Source: JAFGHJ01 sp964534175 (GTDB lineage: Bacteria; Hydrothermota; UBA3072). From it: DNA of 29,950 nucleotides. The stretch lies in NCBI GenBank assembly GCA_964534175.1, contig CAZHNS010000027.1, forward strand, positions 1 through 29,950. Direction: 5' to 3'. The position numbers were made by a program, and so were the translations under genes. Below are positions 23,441 to 29,950 of this stretch, piece by piece (the first letter of the stretch is position 1; every line of letters begins with the position of its first letter). The notes beneath the pieces are model-generated. The model did no database searches and was not told the DNA's origin. It saw only the letters and a program-made list of their open reading frames with translations.

Positions 23441-23815
23441 TTAATTTCCTGGTGACATACCGAATTTTTCGTTTACTGTCGGGTTTTCGGTAGATTCTAA
23501 TTCTCCTTTATTGTATTTTTCGACAGCAGTTTTTACGCTGCCCGATACACCTGGGATTATATTTAAGCCAGCTTCTTTTAGTACCTGGAAAGAATTCGGG
23601 CCAATATTTCCAGTGATGACCGCATCGATGTTTTTATTTGCTACAAATTGAGCCGCCTGAATTCCGGCACCCCCACGTGCCTGGATAAATGGGTTTTGAA
23701 CAGATTCGCTTTCCATATTATCTGTATCGACAATAATGAAATAAGCGGCTCTGCCAAATCTTGGATCTATTTCGGCGTCAAGATTATCGTCTTTTGCTGT
23801 TATACATATTTTCAT
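23441..23815 (-). CDS. dinitrogenase iron-molybdenum cofactor family protein (second copy)
   Basis: A 124-residue protein of the NifX/NifB-C-terminal/orange protein family (PF02579), which binds metal-sulfur clusters or apo-precursors. The fold motifs are MKICITAKDDNLDAEIDPRFGRA, FIIVDTDN and the GIQAAQFVANKNIDAVITGNIGPNSF block, and C-terminal residues form a short tail (EKFGMSPGN). Compared with the first copy it lacks the HFGRC cysteine. The GGAGGAATCTC leader before the ATG is nearly the same as that of the first copy. Cofactor unknown. Confidence 0.92.
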   Translation of the reverse strand: MKICITAKDDNLDAEIDPRFGRAAYFIIVDTDNMESESVQNPFIQARGGAGIQAAQFVANKNIDAVITGNIGPNSFQVLKEAGLNIIPGVSGSVKTAVEKYNKGELESTENPTVNEKFGMSPGN

Positions 23816-23830
23816 TTTTTGAGATTCCTC

Positions 23831-24199
23831 CTATTTTTCTGTCTTTTCTATGCCGTAGCCTTTCCCCAAACCCGGTTCACATAAACTTTCTCCGCCTTTT
23901 AAAGTTCCGCTTTTTATCTTTTTTAGCGTTTCTTCGATCGTTCCAGTTATTCCCACAATTGTTTCTATGCCAAACTGGTTAAAAAACCCCGCTGCTTTTC
24001 TACCCATTCCGCCCGCAATAATACAATCAACACCCCTTTTATGCAAGAACTCGGGTATAAATCCCGGATGGTGACCCGGGTTGCCTACGCTTTCTATATT
24101 CTTTATCTCGTTTTCCTCAATATCAACAATCGTAAAAGAAGGGCACCTTCCGAAATGTGCAGATACTTGTTCTCCATCTGTTGATATAGCAATTCGCAT
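23831..24199 (-). CDS. dinitrogenase iron-molybdenum cofactor family protein (first copy)
   Basis: A 122-residue PF02579 protein. It shows MRIAISTDGEQVSAHFGRCPSF with C19, FTIVDIEEN, a histidine-rich loop NPGHHPGF, and GVDCIIAGGMGRKAAGFF typical of the family. Such proteins hold Mo/Fe or Mo-Cu sulfur clusters in nitrogenase biogenesis or in orange protein. No nitrogenase genes are in the window, so a non-nitrogenase role is more likely. It lies between the DUF5320 gene and the second copy, 15 bases before the latter. The two copies are diverged, so they may form a heteromer. Confidence 0.93.
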   Translation of the reverse strand: MRIAISTDGEQVSAHFGRCPSFTIVDIEENEIKNIESVGNPGHHPGFIPEFLHKRGVDCIIAGGMGRKAAGFFNQFGIETIVGITGTIEETLKKIKSGTLKGGESLCEPGLGKGYGIEKTEK

Positions 24200-24264
24200 T
24201 TTTAGATTCCTCCTTTTTTGAGAAATTGGGATAAAGTTTCTATGCTTTATCTCTTAAGCTAAAC

Positions 24265-24642
24265 TTATTTTTTATCCTCTGCCTTTGCCTTTTCCAACGT
24301 ATTTATATAGCTCTGGAGTTCCTTAAGTTGCTGTTTTAAGACATTAGCATCTTCTTTTAAAAGAGCCAATTCTTCATCAGGGCTGAGTTCTGGAGGGTAA
24401 GGACTTTCTGAACCTCCATAGTATCCCCAAGGGGAAAATCCTCTAGAGAAATAACCCATTCCCCATCCTCTTCCAAAACCTCGACCTCGACTAAACCAAC
24501 CTCTACCTCTGCCTCTGCCGAAGAAACCTCTTCCTGGAATCGGATTCATGTATCCCGGAACAGAATATCCCGCGCAATAACCTGCAGCTCTTCCAGTCAT
24601 TGGTCCTAAACCTGCTGGTCCTGTTCTATCTCCACCTGGCAT
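24265..24642 (-). CDS. DUF5320-like protein with Gly/Arg-rich core and C-terminal coiled coil
   Basis: A 125-residue protein. It opens with MPGGDRTGPAGLGPMTGRAA, the hallmark of the DUF5320 family, then a Gly/Arg/Phe-rich core (about residues 35-75, RGRGRGWFSRGRGFGRG), then an acidic coiled coil (about 85-120, LLKEDANVLKQQLKELQSYI). It has AAGGAGG before the ATG. The family commonly accompanies PF02579 and MinD-ferredoxin genes, as here, but its function is not known. The core could bind nucleic acid or promote protein assembly; this is speculation. Confidence 0.9.
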   Translation of the reverse strand: MPGGDRTGPAGLGPMTGRAAGYCAGYSVPGYMNPIPGRGFFGRGRGRGWFSRGRGFGRGWGMGYFSRGFSPWGYYGGSESPYPPELSPDEELALLKEDANVLKQQLKELQSYINTLEKAKAEDKK

Positions 24643-24674
24643 AAACGCCTCCTTTTTTGACTTTAAAAGATTTT

Positions 24675-25148
24675 TTAATTGTCATTTCTGCATTTACTAC
24701 ATATTCCGTAAAAACGGACGAGATGATCGGTGATTTCAAATTTATATTTCCCGGCAAGCGCCTTTTTGATTTTTTTGAATAATTTTTCCTCTTCATCAAT
24801 GAAATCTTTATAATCTATAATTCTGTTGCATTTTGTGCAGACAAGGTGATGATGATGTCCTTCTTTTCCCGGACCCGAAGATAGTTCGAATCTCGCTTTT
24901 CCATCACCAAAATCAAATTTTAAAACCAAACCTATCTGAGTTAGCAAATTTAAAGTCCTGTAAACAGTTGTTAGGCCTATATCGGGGTACCTCTTATGTA
25001 CTTCGAAAAAAATATCTTCAGCACTCAAATGTTTTTCTTCCTTACTCAAAACATCTAGAATTGCCTGTCTCGGTACCGTAATTCTACATCTATGTTTTCT
25101 TAAATTACTGTCCCACCATCTGGGACCCATACCGTGTCTTCCACTCAT
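24675..25148 (-). CDS. Fur-family metal-responsive regulator
   Basis: A 157-residue repressor. The winged helix carries the recognition helix GLTTVYRTLNLLTQIG (58-73). Metal sites are HHHHLVC (98-104), CTKC (C104, C107) and CSKC (C150, C153), the structural zinc sites of Fur/PerR. The N-terminal MSGRHGMGPRWW is shared with members near PF02579 genes. It heads the cluster and has a matching box at its own promoter, so it is probably autoregulated. Whether it senses iron, peroxide or another metal is not decided by sequence. The DUF5320 gene follows after 32 bases. Confidence 0.93.
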   Translation of the reverse strand: MSGRHGMGPRWWDSNLRKHRCRITVPRQAILDVLSKEEKHLSAEDIFFEVHKRYPDIGLTTVYRTLNLLTQIGLVLKFDFGDGKARFELSSGPGKEGHHHHLVCTKCNRIIDYKDFIDEEEKLFKKIKKALAGKYKFEITDHLVRFYGICSKCRNDN

Positions 25149-25167
25149 TTATAACCTCTGTGTTTAT

Positions 25168-25182
25168 TGAAAATGATTTTCA
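25168..25182. promoter_or_regulatory. Fur/PerR-type operator box
   Basis: TGAAAATGATTTTCA is a perfect 7-1-7 palindrome. It differs from the consensus TGATAATNATTATCA at a single symmetric position in each arm. It covers about +1 to +15 of the predicted transcript of the Fur gene, where a bound repressor would block initiation. Confidence 0.82.
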
Positions 25183-25188
25183 TTAACA

Positions 25189-25217
25189 AATATAATATAA
25201 AGAGTTTTTATTGTCAA
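25189..25217 (-). promoter_or_regulatory. promoter of the Fur cluster
   Basis: On the minus strand a perfect TTGACA (25217-25212) and TATATT (25194-25189) are separated by 17 bases. Transcription should begin near 25182, at the edge of the Fur box. A weaker second candidate, TTGACA-N18-TATAGA, lies at 25316-25287 within a hairpin. Confidence 0.75.
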
Positions 25218-25395
25218 GGGGTGTGGTTTAACAATCCTTCTCTTCAGAGTTTTTAATATAAGGTTTTCTTTTTTTTGTATTCGTAGTCTATATTAAAGGC
25301 CGTTAACATTTGTCAAAAATGTTCATGAGAATCTCTGGTGATTTAATTTATTTATGCTGAAACTTTTTTTTAAACCCCTTAGTTTTTATTCATTC

Positions 25396-27138
25396 TTAAA
25401 AGGATAGGATTGCTCCTTGGTCAGCGCTTTGTACGAAATGCGAATATCTCGCCAGCCACCCTCCCGTCACTTTAGATTTAAAAGGAGCTTTTTTCTTTCT
25501 TCTTTCTTTTAACTCCTTCTCTGAAAGTCTAACATTTATTTTCTTTTTGTTAACATCTATTTCTATTACATCGCCGTTTTTAATCAATCCTATTTCTCCA
25601 CCGCTGGCTGCCTCTGGAGACACATGTCCTATACAAAGACCTCTGGTACCTCCCGAGAATCGGCCGTCGGTGATTAAGGCGGCTTTTATACCCGCTCCGC
25701 TAATCGCCGAGGTTGGGGAAAGCATCTCCTGCATTCCGGGCCCTCCTTTCGGACCTTCGTATCGAATAACCACTACATTCCCATCTTTAACTTTATTTTT
25801 TAAGATAGCTTCTAAAGCTTCCTCCTGAGAATTATAAACCAGAGCTTTTCCTTCGAAACTAAACATATCTTCATCGACTCCGCTTGTCTTAAGCACCGAA
25901 CCATTCCTTGCTATATTTCCAAAAAGAATAGCAAGACCCCCTTCGGGAGAAAAAGCGTTATCTGCGGAGCGGATGACTTCTCCGTCGGGACCGGGAGATT
26001 TCAAAACATAATCCCCTAAAGTTCCGTAAAAGGTTTTAGCTTTAAGGTTTAATTTCGAACGTCCGCTATCATAAACAGTTTTTAAAATAGTACCCATTCC
26101 TCCTACCTTATCTATATCTTCCATATGGATTTCCGGACGTGAAGGCGCAACTTTAACCACATTCGCGGTTGTCTTTGACAATTTATTAAGGTCGTCCAAG
26201 TTGTATTTTATGCCAGCTTCGTGCGCTAACGCCAACAGATGTAAAACGGTATTTGTAGAACCTCCCATAGCCATATCTAAAATAAAAGCATTATCGAAGG
26301 ATTTCCTGCTTAAGATGTCGAGAGGTCTAATTTTGTTTTTCATGAGAAAAATAAGTTTTTTTGCGGCTTCTTTTATAAGATTAATTCTTTTGGGATTTAT
26401 GTCAAATTGTCTCTTTTTGCCTTTTACTCTTTTAGTAGCCGGTATGGAACCATTACCCGGCAAAGCAAAACCTAACACTTCTCCCAGAGAATTCATCGAA
26501 TTCGCGGTAAACAGACCCGCGCAGCTCCCATAACCGGGACAGGCTACTTCAACCAATCCTTCTAATTCTTTCTTTTTTAATTTGCCCGAGCTATATCCTC
26601 CCACAGCTTCAAAAATTGAGATCAAATCTGTATTATTTCTTCCCGATAACATCGGACCGCCGCTAACGTATATAGAAGGAATATTAATTCTCACCATTGC
26701 ATTATACATAGCAGGAACAATCTTATCGCAGTTTCCAAGGCCTATCCATGCATCGGGAGGATGCGCACCGATGATAGTTTCTATTTGATCGGCGATTAAC
26801 TCCCTCGAGGGTAGGGAATATTTCATGCCAAAATGTCCCATGGCTATTCCATCGCAGATAGCTCCACCAATATTCGTATACCAAACATTAACATCAAGTT
26901 TTTCTAACTCTTCTTTTAAAATAGCGCCTAATTTATCGAGATGGGCGTGTCCGGGGATCTGGTTGGTATAGGAATTGACTATAGTCACAAAAGGTTTTTT
27001 TAAATCTTTTAAGGATTCCATAACGCCTTCTGCAATCATAAGACTGGCGCAGGGCAACATATGAACTCCTTCTCTATAAACCCTGCTTCCTTTTTTCCTT
27101 AACTGCGAGATACCTCTATTTATTGCTTTTCCTTTCAT
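25396..27138 (-). CDS. ilvD: dihydroxy-acid dehydratase
   Basis: A 580-residue Fe-S dehydratase of the IlvD/Edd family that makes 2-keto acids in isoleucine, valine and leucine synthesis. Diagnostic blocks are VNSYTNQIPGH, IAMGHFGMKYSLPSRELIAD, GNCDKIVPAM (C137), CPGYGSCAGLFTANSMNS (C200, C206), EMLSPTSAISGAG, DGRFSGGTRGLCIGHVSPEA and the C-terminal LARYSHFVQSADQGA. The IPGH block is like the E. coli type rather than the plant-type PCN form. Sugar-acid dehydratases of the same family are the alternative, since no other branched-chain genes are nearby. AAGGAG precedes the ATG. The gene stands apart from its neighbours. Confidence 0.82.
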   Translation of the reverse strand: MKGKAINRGISQLRKKGSRVYREGVHMLPCASLMIAEGVMESLKDLKKPFVTIVNSYTNQIPGHAHLDKLGAILKEELEKLDVNVWYTNIGGAICDGIAMGHFGMKYSLPSRELIADQIETIIGAHPPDAWIGLGNCDKIVPAMYNAMVRINIPSIYVSGGPMLSGRNNTDLISIFEAVGGYSSGKLKKKELEGLVEVACPGYGSCAGLFTANSMNSLGEVLGFALPGNGSIPATKRVKGKKRQFDINPKRINLIKEAAKKLIFLMKNKIRPLDILSRKSFDNAFILDMAMGGSTNTVLHLLALAHEAGIKYNLDDLNKLSKTTANVVKVAPSRPEIHMEDIDKVGGMGTILKTVYDSGRSKLNLKAKTFYGTLGDYVLKSPGPDGEVIRSADNAFSPEGGLAILFGNIARNGSVLKTSGVDEDMFSFEGKALVYNSQEEALEAILKNKVKDGNVVVIRYEGPKGGPGMQEMLSPTSAISGAGIKAALITDGRFSGGTRGLCIGHVSPEAASGGEIGLIKNGDVIEIDVNKKKINVRLSEKELKERRKKKAPFKSKVTGGWLARYSHFVQSADQGAILSF

Positions 27139-27346
27139 TTTTACTCCTTATTTTTTTGTCCAAATAACACTTAAACCAATAAGATTAGCAGCTCAAGTTA
27201 TCTACCAGCAAATAAACCTGTATTTCATTGTCGATCCACGCGGGATTTGCAATTATGAAAATTACTTCTTTTGCGCGATCGAGATAATATATAATATATA
27301 CTGGAATTTTGCCGGTTTGGCAAGACCTTTAGGATATTTTAAACGA
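27139..27346 (-). promoter_or_regulatory. ilvD leader region
   Basis: The predicted promoter (27295-27323) gives a leader of about 150 bases. It contains a possible stem TCGATC/GATCGA (27277-27282 with 27231-27236, extended by GCG/CGC past a bulge) and an 8-codon reading frame MKYRFICW without ribosome binding site. No T-box or branched-chain-rich leader peptide was found. Confidence 0.3.
27295..27323 (-). promoter_or_regulatory. ilvD promoter
   Basis: On the minus strand TTGCCA (27323-27318) and TATATA (27300-27295) are separated by 17 bases. The -35 box differs from TTGACA at one base. Several overlapping TATATT-like boxes follow, so the exact start is uncertain. Confidence 0.5.
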
Positions 27347-29191
27347 TCAGTCGCTAAATCTTTTTTTGATTTTTCTCCAAATTTCCCTTATTTTTTCAGT
27401 TAAAGGACTGTTAGTATATTCCACCACAGACAATTTCCTCATCTGAGCTTTGGTAACTTCTTTACTATAAGGGATAGCTCCTAAAAACTCTGAATTGTAT
27501 TTTTCTGCTATTTTCTTAATTTTCTGCGTTAACTCTTCATTTAAATCAAACTTATTTACTACCACACCGGACTTAACTCCGAAATGTTTAATTACCTGTA
27601 AAACCCTTTCTAAATCATGAACGCCAGACACAGTGGGCTCAGTTACCGCCAGTGCATAATAAGCTCCTGAAATAGAAGATATTACAGGACATCCAGTACC
27701 GGGAGCACCATCCATTATAGCATCAGATTTACTGACTTCCGGCGCAAGCAAAGCTGCTTTATCTCTAACTAATGTTACCAATCTTCCGGAATTTTCCTCA
27801 GCTACACCTAACTCAGCATGGCTCATCGGACCAAAGCGTGTATCGGAAATAAACCATTCGCCGTTGACAACTTTTTTGCTTTTTATAGCATTATCCTTAC
27901 AAACCAGATCACATACTCCGCAGCCTTCGCAGGCGAGCTCATCTACTTCATATCTCTTTTTCCCTTTTTCTTCATTCAGCTTTATAGCAGAAAACCTGCA
28001 GGCTTTTTCACATTCACCGCACTGAGTACATTTGTCCTGATCTATTTTTACTCCCACTCCTCCGCTAAAATACCCTTTTTCTTTTATTTTCGGAGATAAA
28101 ATTAAATGCAAATCCGCCGCGTCCACGTCACAATCGGCAATAACTGTAGATTTGGCAAGAGCGGCAAAACTCGCTGTAAGAGAAGTTTTACCTGTTCCGC
28201 CTTTACCGCTGATGACAACCAATTCTTTGAGTCCCCTACTCGCTGAAGCATCATATTTTTTTGCCGTTTCGGGAACTATTTTGCCCGACATTTTCTCTTT
28301 CCATGCTTTTTTTATCGCTTTTCTTTCTCTTTCCGCCAGAATAAGTATTCTATCGGAAATATTTTCAAATAAAGTTTTAATTTCCGGAAATTTTTCTACA
28401 GCCAATTCACCCCTGGAATAGCTTTCTGCTATTCTGCGTTCATCCGGAATTTCTCCGATAATATCCAGCTGCTCTTTTTCGCAATACTCTTTTAAAGCAT
28501 TATCCATATATTCTGCCCGGTTGACTATTATAACAGGTTCTATTCCTATTTCCCGAGCCATATCTACGGAAAGCTTTAAATCGTTTATACCGAAGGGGGT
28601 AGGATCGGTAACTAAAGCACACAAATCCGAATCCTTAACCGTTTCTACAACAGGGCAGCTCGTTCCGGGGGATGAATCTAAAATATTAATCCCTTCTCCT
28701 GTATATTCTTTTACTTTTTTCACCAACCTGGGAGACATTCCTCCCTCGGCAGTTTCTAAAAGGGCATAAAAAACTTTAATATTTGCGCTCATACCTTCTT
28801 TTACGATTCCTATTTTTCGTTCTTTTTCTATAATAGCACCTGCAGGACAGGCAATCGTGCAACCGCCGCATACATGACACAATTCTTTAAATATGAGAAC
28901 TTTATTTTTGACGACTGCTATGGCATTATAATGACATATATCGGCACATAAACCGCATAAAGTACATTTATCCCGATCTACCTCCGCGGGTGAGAGCAAA
29001 GTAACATCTTCCTGTTTTGTAATAACGGGATTTAGAAACAAATGCCCGTTTGGTTCTTCAACGTCGCAATCCAAGTAACGAACTTTGTTATGCTTTTCGG
29101 ATAAAACTTTTGCCAGATTTGTAGCTATGAAAGTTTTCCCTGTTCCGCCTTTTCCGCTGGAAATAGCAATGCTTATCCTATTTTTTACCAC
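27347..29191 (-). CDS. fused tandem MinD-superfamily ATPase with two inserted ferredoxin domains
   Basis: A 614-residue protein made of two complete COG1149-type units in one chain. Unit 1 has the deviant P-loop SGKGGTGKT at 12-20 and a 2[4Fe-4S] insert with C76, C79, C82, C86 and C105, C108, C111, C115. Unit 2 has SGKGGTGKT at 328-336 and C388, C391, C394, C398 and C421, C424, C427, C431. SPGTSCPV (174-181) and APGTGCPV (496-503) are matching switch blocks. The halves are joined by a charged linker near 285-322. In most organisms these are two separate genes. The family couples ATP hydrolysis to Fe-S or electron-transfer tasks. The GTG start has GGAGG ahead and overlaps the ferredoxin gene by 7 bases. 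Confidence 0.93.
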   Translation of the reverse strand: MVKNRISIAISSGKGGTGKTFIATNLAKVLSEKHNKVRYLDCDVEEPNGHLFLNPVITKQEDVTLLSPAEVDRDKCTLCGLCADICHYNAIAVVKNKVLIFKELCHVCGGCTIACPAGAIIEKERKIGIVKEGMSANIKVFYALLETAEGGMSPRLVKKVKEYTGEGINILDSSPGTSCPVVETVKDSDLCALVTDPTPFGINDLKLSVDMAREIGIEPVIIVNRAEYMDNALKEYCEKEQLDIIGEIPDERRIAESYSRGELAVEKFPEIKTLFENISDRILILAERERKAIKKAWKEKMSGKIVPETAKKYDASASRGLKELVVISGKGGTGKTSLTASFAALAKSTVIADCDVDAADLHLILSPKIKEKGYFSGGVGVKIDQDKCTQCGECEKACRFSAIKLNEEKGKKRYEVDELACEGCGVCDLVCKDNAIKSKKVVNGEWFISDTRFGPMSHAELGVAEENSGRLVTLVRDKAALLAPEVSKSDAIMDGAPGTGCPVISSISGAYYALAVTEPTVSGVHDLERVLQVIKHFGVKSGVVVNKFDLNEELTQKIKKIAEKYNSEFLGAIPYSKEVTKAQMRKLSVVEYTNSPLTEKIREIWRKIKKRFSD

Positions 29192-29520
29192 CCTCTACCT
29201 CCGCCGCCTCTACCGCCTCCTCTTCCATCACGGGGACCTCTTCCTAAACCTCTGCCTTTTCCTTTGTCCAAACCTCTTCCGGAACGGGGGAGAGGAAAAC
29301 CTTGACTTTGACCCGGAGGGAAACTTCGCTGGGGTTTTTCATTGTAATCCGCATCAGAATAAATCGCATTTAGTGGACAGACCTGAACACAGTTTCCACA
29401 ATCTGTGCATTTATCATTGTCAATTCGGGCTTTCCCATCTACCATAGATATAGCCCCAACCGGACAGGCATTAACGCAAATTCCACATCCCGTACATTTT
29501 TCTTTATTTACTTTAAACAT
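29185..29520 (-). CDS. 2[4Fe-4S] ferredoxin with Gly/Arg-rich tail
   Basis: A 111-residue protein. Residues 1-50 are a complete ferredoxin: C9, C12, C15, C19 and C38, C41, C44, C48. Residues about 65-111 form a low-complexity tail with Gly, Arg and Pro ending RGGGRGGGGRGW. Such a tail is not part of an ordinary ferredoxin and recalls the Gly/Arg-rich parts of the DUF5320-like and zinc-ribbon proteins at 24265-24642 and 23086-23259. It overlaps the start of the MinD fusion gene by 7 bases and lies 27 bases after the other ferredoxin gene. It probably delivers electrons to the MinD fusion. Confidence 0.93.
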   Translation of the reverse strand: MFKVNKEKCTGCGICVNACPVGAISMVDGKARIDNDKCTDCGNCVQVCPLNAIYSDADYNEKPQRSFPPGQSQGFPLPRSGRGLDKGKGRGLGRGPRDGRGGGRGGGGRGW

Positions 29521-29547
29521 TTGATATCTCCTATAGCATAATTTATC

Positions 29548-29904
29548 TTAATTCTTCAGCTCTTCAAGTCGTTCCAAAGTCTTTTCGGCAATAATTTTTT
29601 CTTTATTAAAATGCTTCATCATTCTTATCAAGCATTTATTTTTTTCTTCTTCACTACCAAGATATTTTGCACAATCTTCCATAAATTTCTTTGTCATTTC
29701 CACGTTTATTTTTATATACTCGGGTATTTTTTCACTATCATGTCGTATTGCTTCTAAGGTGCAAACACCATGACATATTCCGCAACGTATGCAATCTTCC
29801 ATTTTTATTTCTGCTCTGCTATCTTCCATAACTATTGCCCCTACGGGACATTCTTCCACACAGACCCTACAACCGGTACATCTACTATCATCTACCCAAG
29901 GCAT
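29548..29904 (-). CDS. 2[4Fe-4S] ferredoxin with helical C-terminal domain
   Basis: A 118-residue protein. Residues 1-52 hold two complete clusters: C9, C12, C15, C19 and C38, C41, C44, C48. Residues about 57-118 form a charged helical domain with two more cysteines (KKFMEDCAKYL and EEKNKCLIRMMKHF). It is the first gene of the visible part of this operon, with AAAGGAG before the ATG. Its promoter lies beyond the window edge. The helical tail may bind a partner such as the MinD fusion; this is inference. Confidence 0.92.
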   Translation of the reverse strand: MPWVDDSRCTGCRVCVEECPVGAIVMEDSRAEIKMEDCIRCGICHGVCTLEAIRHDSEKIPEYIKINVEMTKKFMEDCAKYLGSEEEKNKCLIRMMKHFNKEKIIAEKTLERLEELKN

Positions 29905-29950
29905 TCTATTCTCCTTTTCTAAAATTCAATATACAACCTTTAATCCTGTT

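Noticed and set aside
25287..25316. Second promoter upstream of the Fur gene
   Set aside because: The spacing of 18 and the TATAGA box are poor, the -35 box is part of a hairpin, and a much better promoter lies downstream.
27095..27346. T-box or TPP riboswitch before ilvD or the MTH1187 gene
   Set aside because: No T-box sequence and no conserved TPP aptamer motifs were found in either upstream region.
1..29950. CRISPR array, prophage, insertion sequence or replication origin
   Set aside because: No regular spaced direct repeats, transposase, integrase, phage genes, or dnaA-box cluster were seen.

Overview
The window looks like a chromosomal segment of an uncultivated, AT-rich, strictly anaerobic bacterium. 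Bacterial signs are groES-groEL, clear sigma-70-type promoters built on TTGACA, strong AGGAGG ribosome binding sites, tRNAs without an encoded CCA end, and a Tat-type signal peptide. Anaerobic life is suggested by many 2[4Fe-4S] ferredoxins, MinD-type ATPases with inserted ferredoxin domains, two proteins of the dinitrogenase iron-molybdenum cofactor family, and radical SAM and Fe-S enzymes. The phylum cannot be fixed from this sequence. No phage, transposase, CRISPR array or rRNA was seen.

Layout, left to right. 1-132: end of a tRNA-His and a complete tRNA-Lys. 270-2382 (+): a PTS EIIA-like protein and a CPA-type cation/proton antiporter with CBS domains. 2399-7143 (+): one tight operon of an SSS-family sodium/solute symporter, two small membrane proteins, a duplicated-domain protein of unknown function, galT and galK; this is a galactose uptake and Leloir unit without galE or galM here. 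7140-8438 (-): a fold-type I aminotransferase, convergent with galK. 8439-8985: a gene-free stretch with a composite AT-rich repeat and the groESL promoter. 8986-10910 (+): groES-groEL, closed by a strong hairpin terminator. 10944-15236 (-): a five-gene overlapping operon of a Tat-signal radical SAM protein (AmrS family), an ABC ATPase, an ABC-2 permease, a TPR-like anchored protein and a methyltransferase, driven by a promoter that predicts a leaderless mRNA. 15660-18203 (+): a NarX/NarL-type two-component pair.

18401-29904 is entirely minus strand. It holds a PPC/DUF296 protein; a six-gene operon (DUF89 phosphatase-like, type-4-like uracil-DNA glycosylase with an extra Cys domain, metallo-beta-lactamase-fold protein, a His-rich internally duplicated membrane protein, a methyltransferase, a thiamine-binding-type MTH1187 protein); a Fur-family regulator followed by five small metal- or Fe-S-related genes, two of them too short for routine ORF calling (23262-23429 ferredoxin and 23086-23259 zinc ribbon); ilvD; and a fused tandem MinD ATPase with two ferredoxins.

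The most coherent unusual system is the Fe-S/metal module at 23086-25148 plus 27347-29904. A Fur-like repressor sits under a near-perfect 7-1-7 Fur/PerR-type box at its own promoter. Behind it are two NifX/orange-protein-type cofactor carriers, small ferredoxins, a zinc ribbon and Gly/Arg-rich proteins, and nearby is a single polypeptide carrying two complete MinD-ferredoxin units. Its gene content resembles the orange protein (ORP) clusters of sulfate reducers, but its function here is inference.
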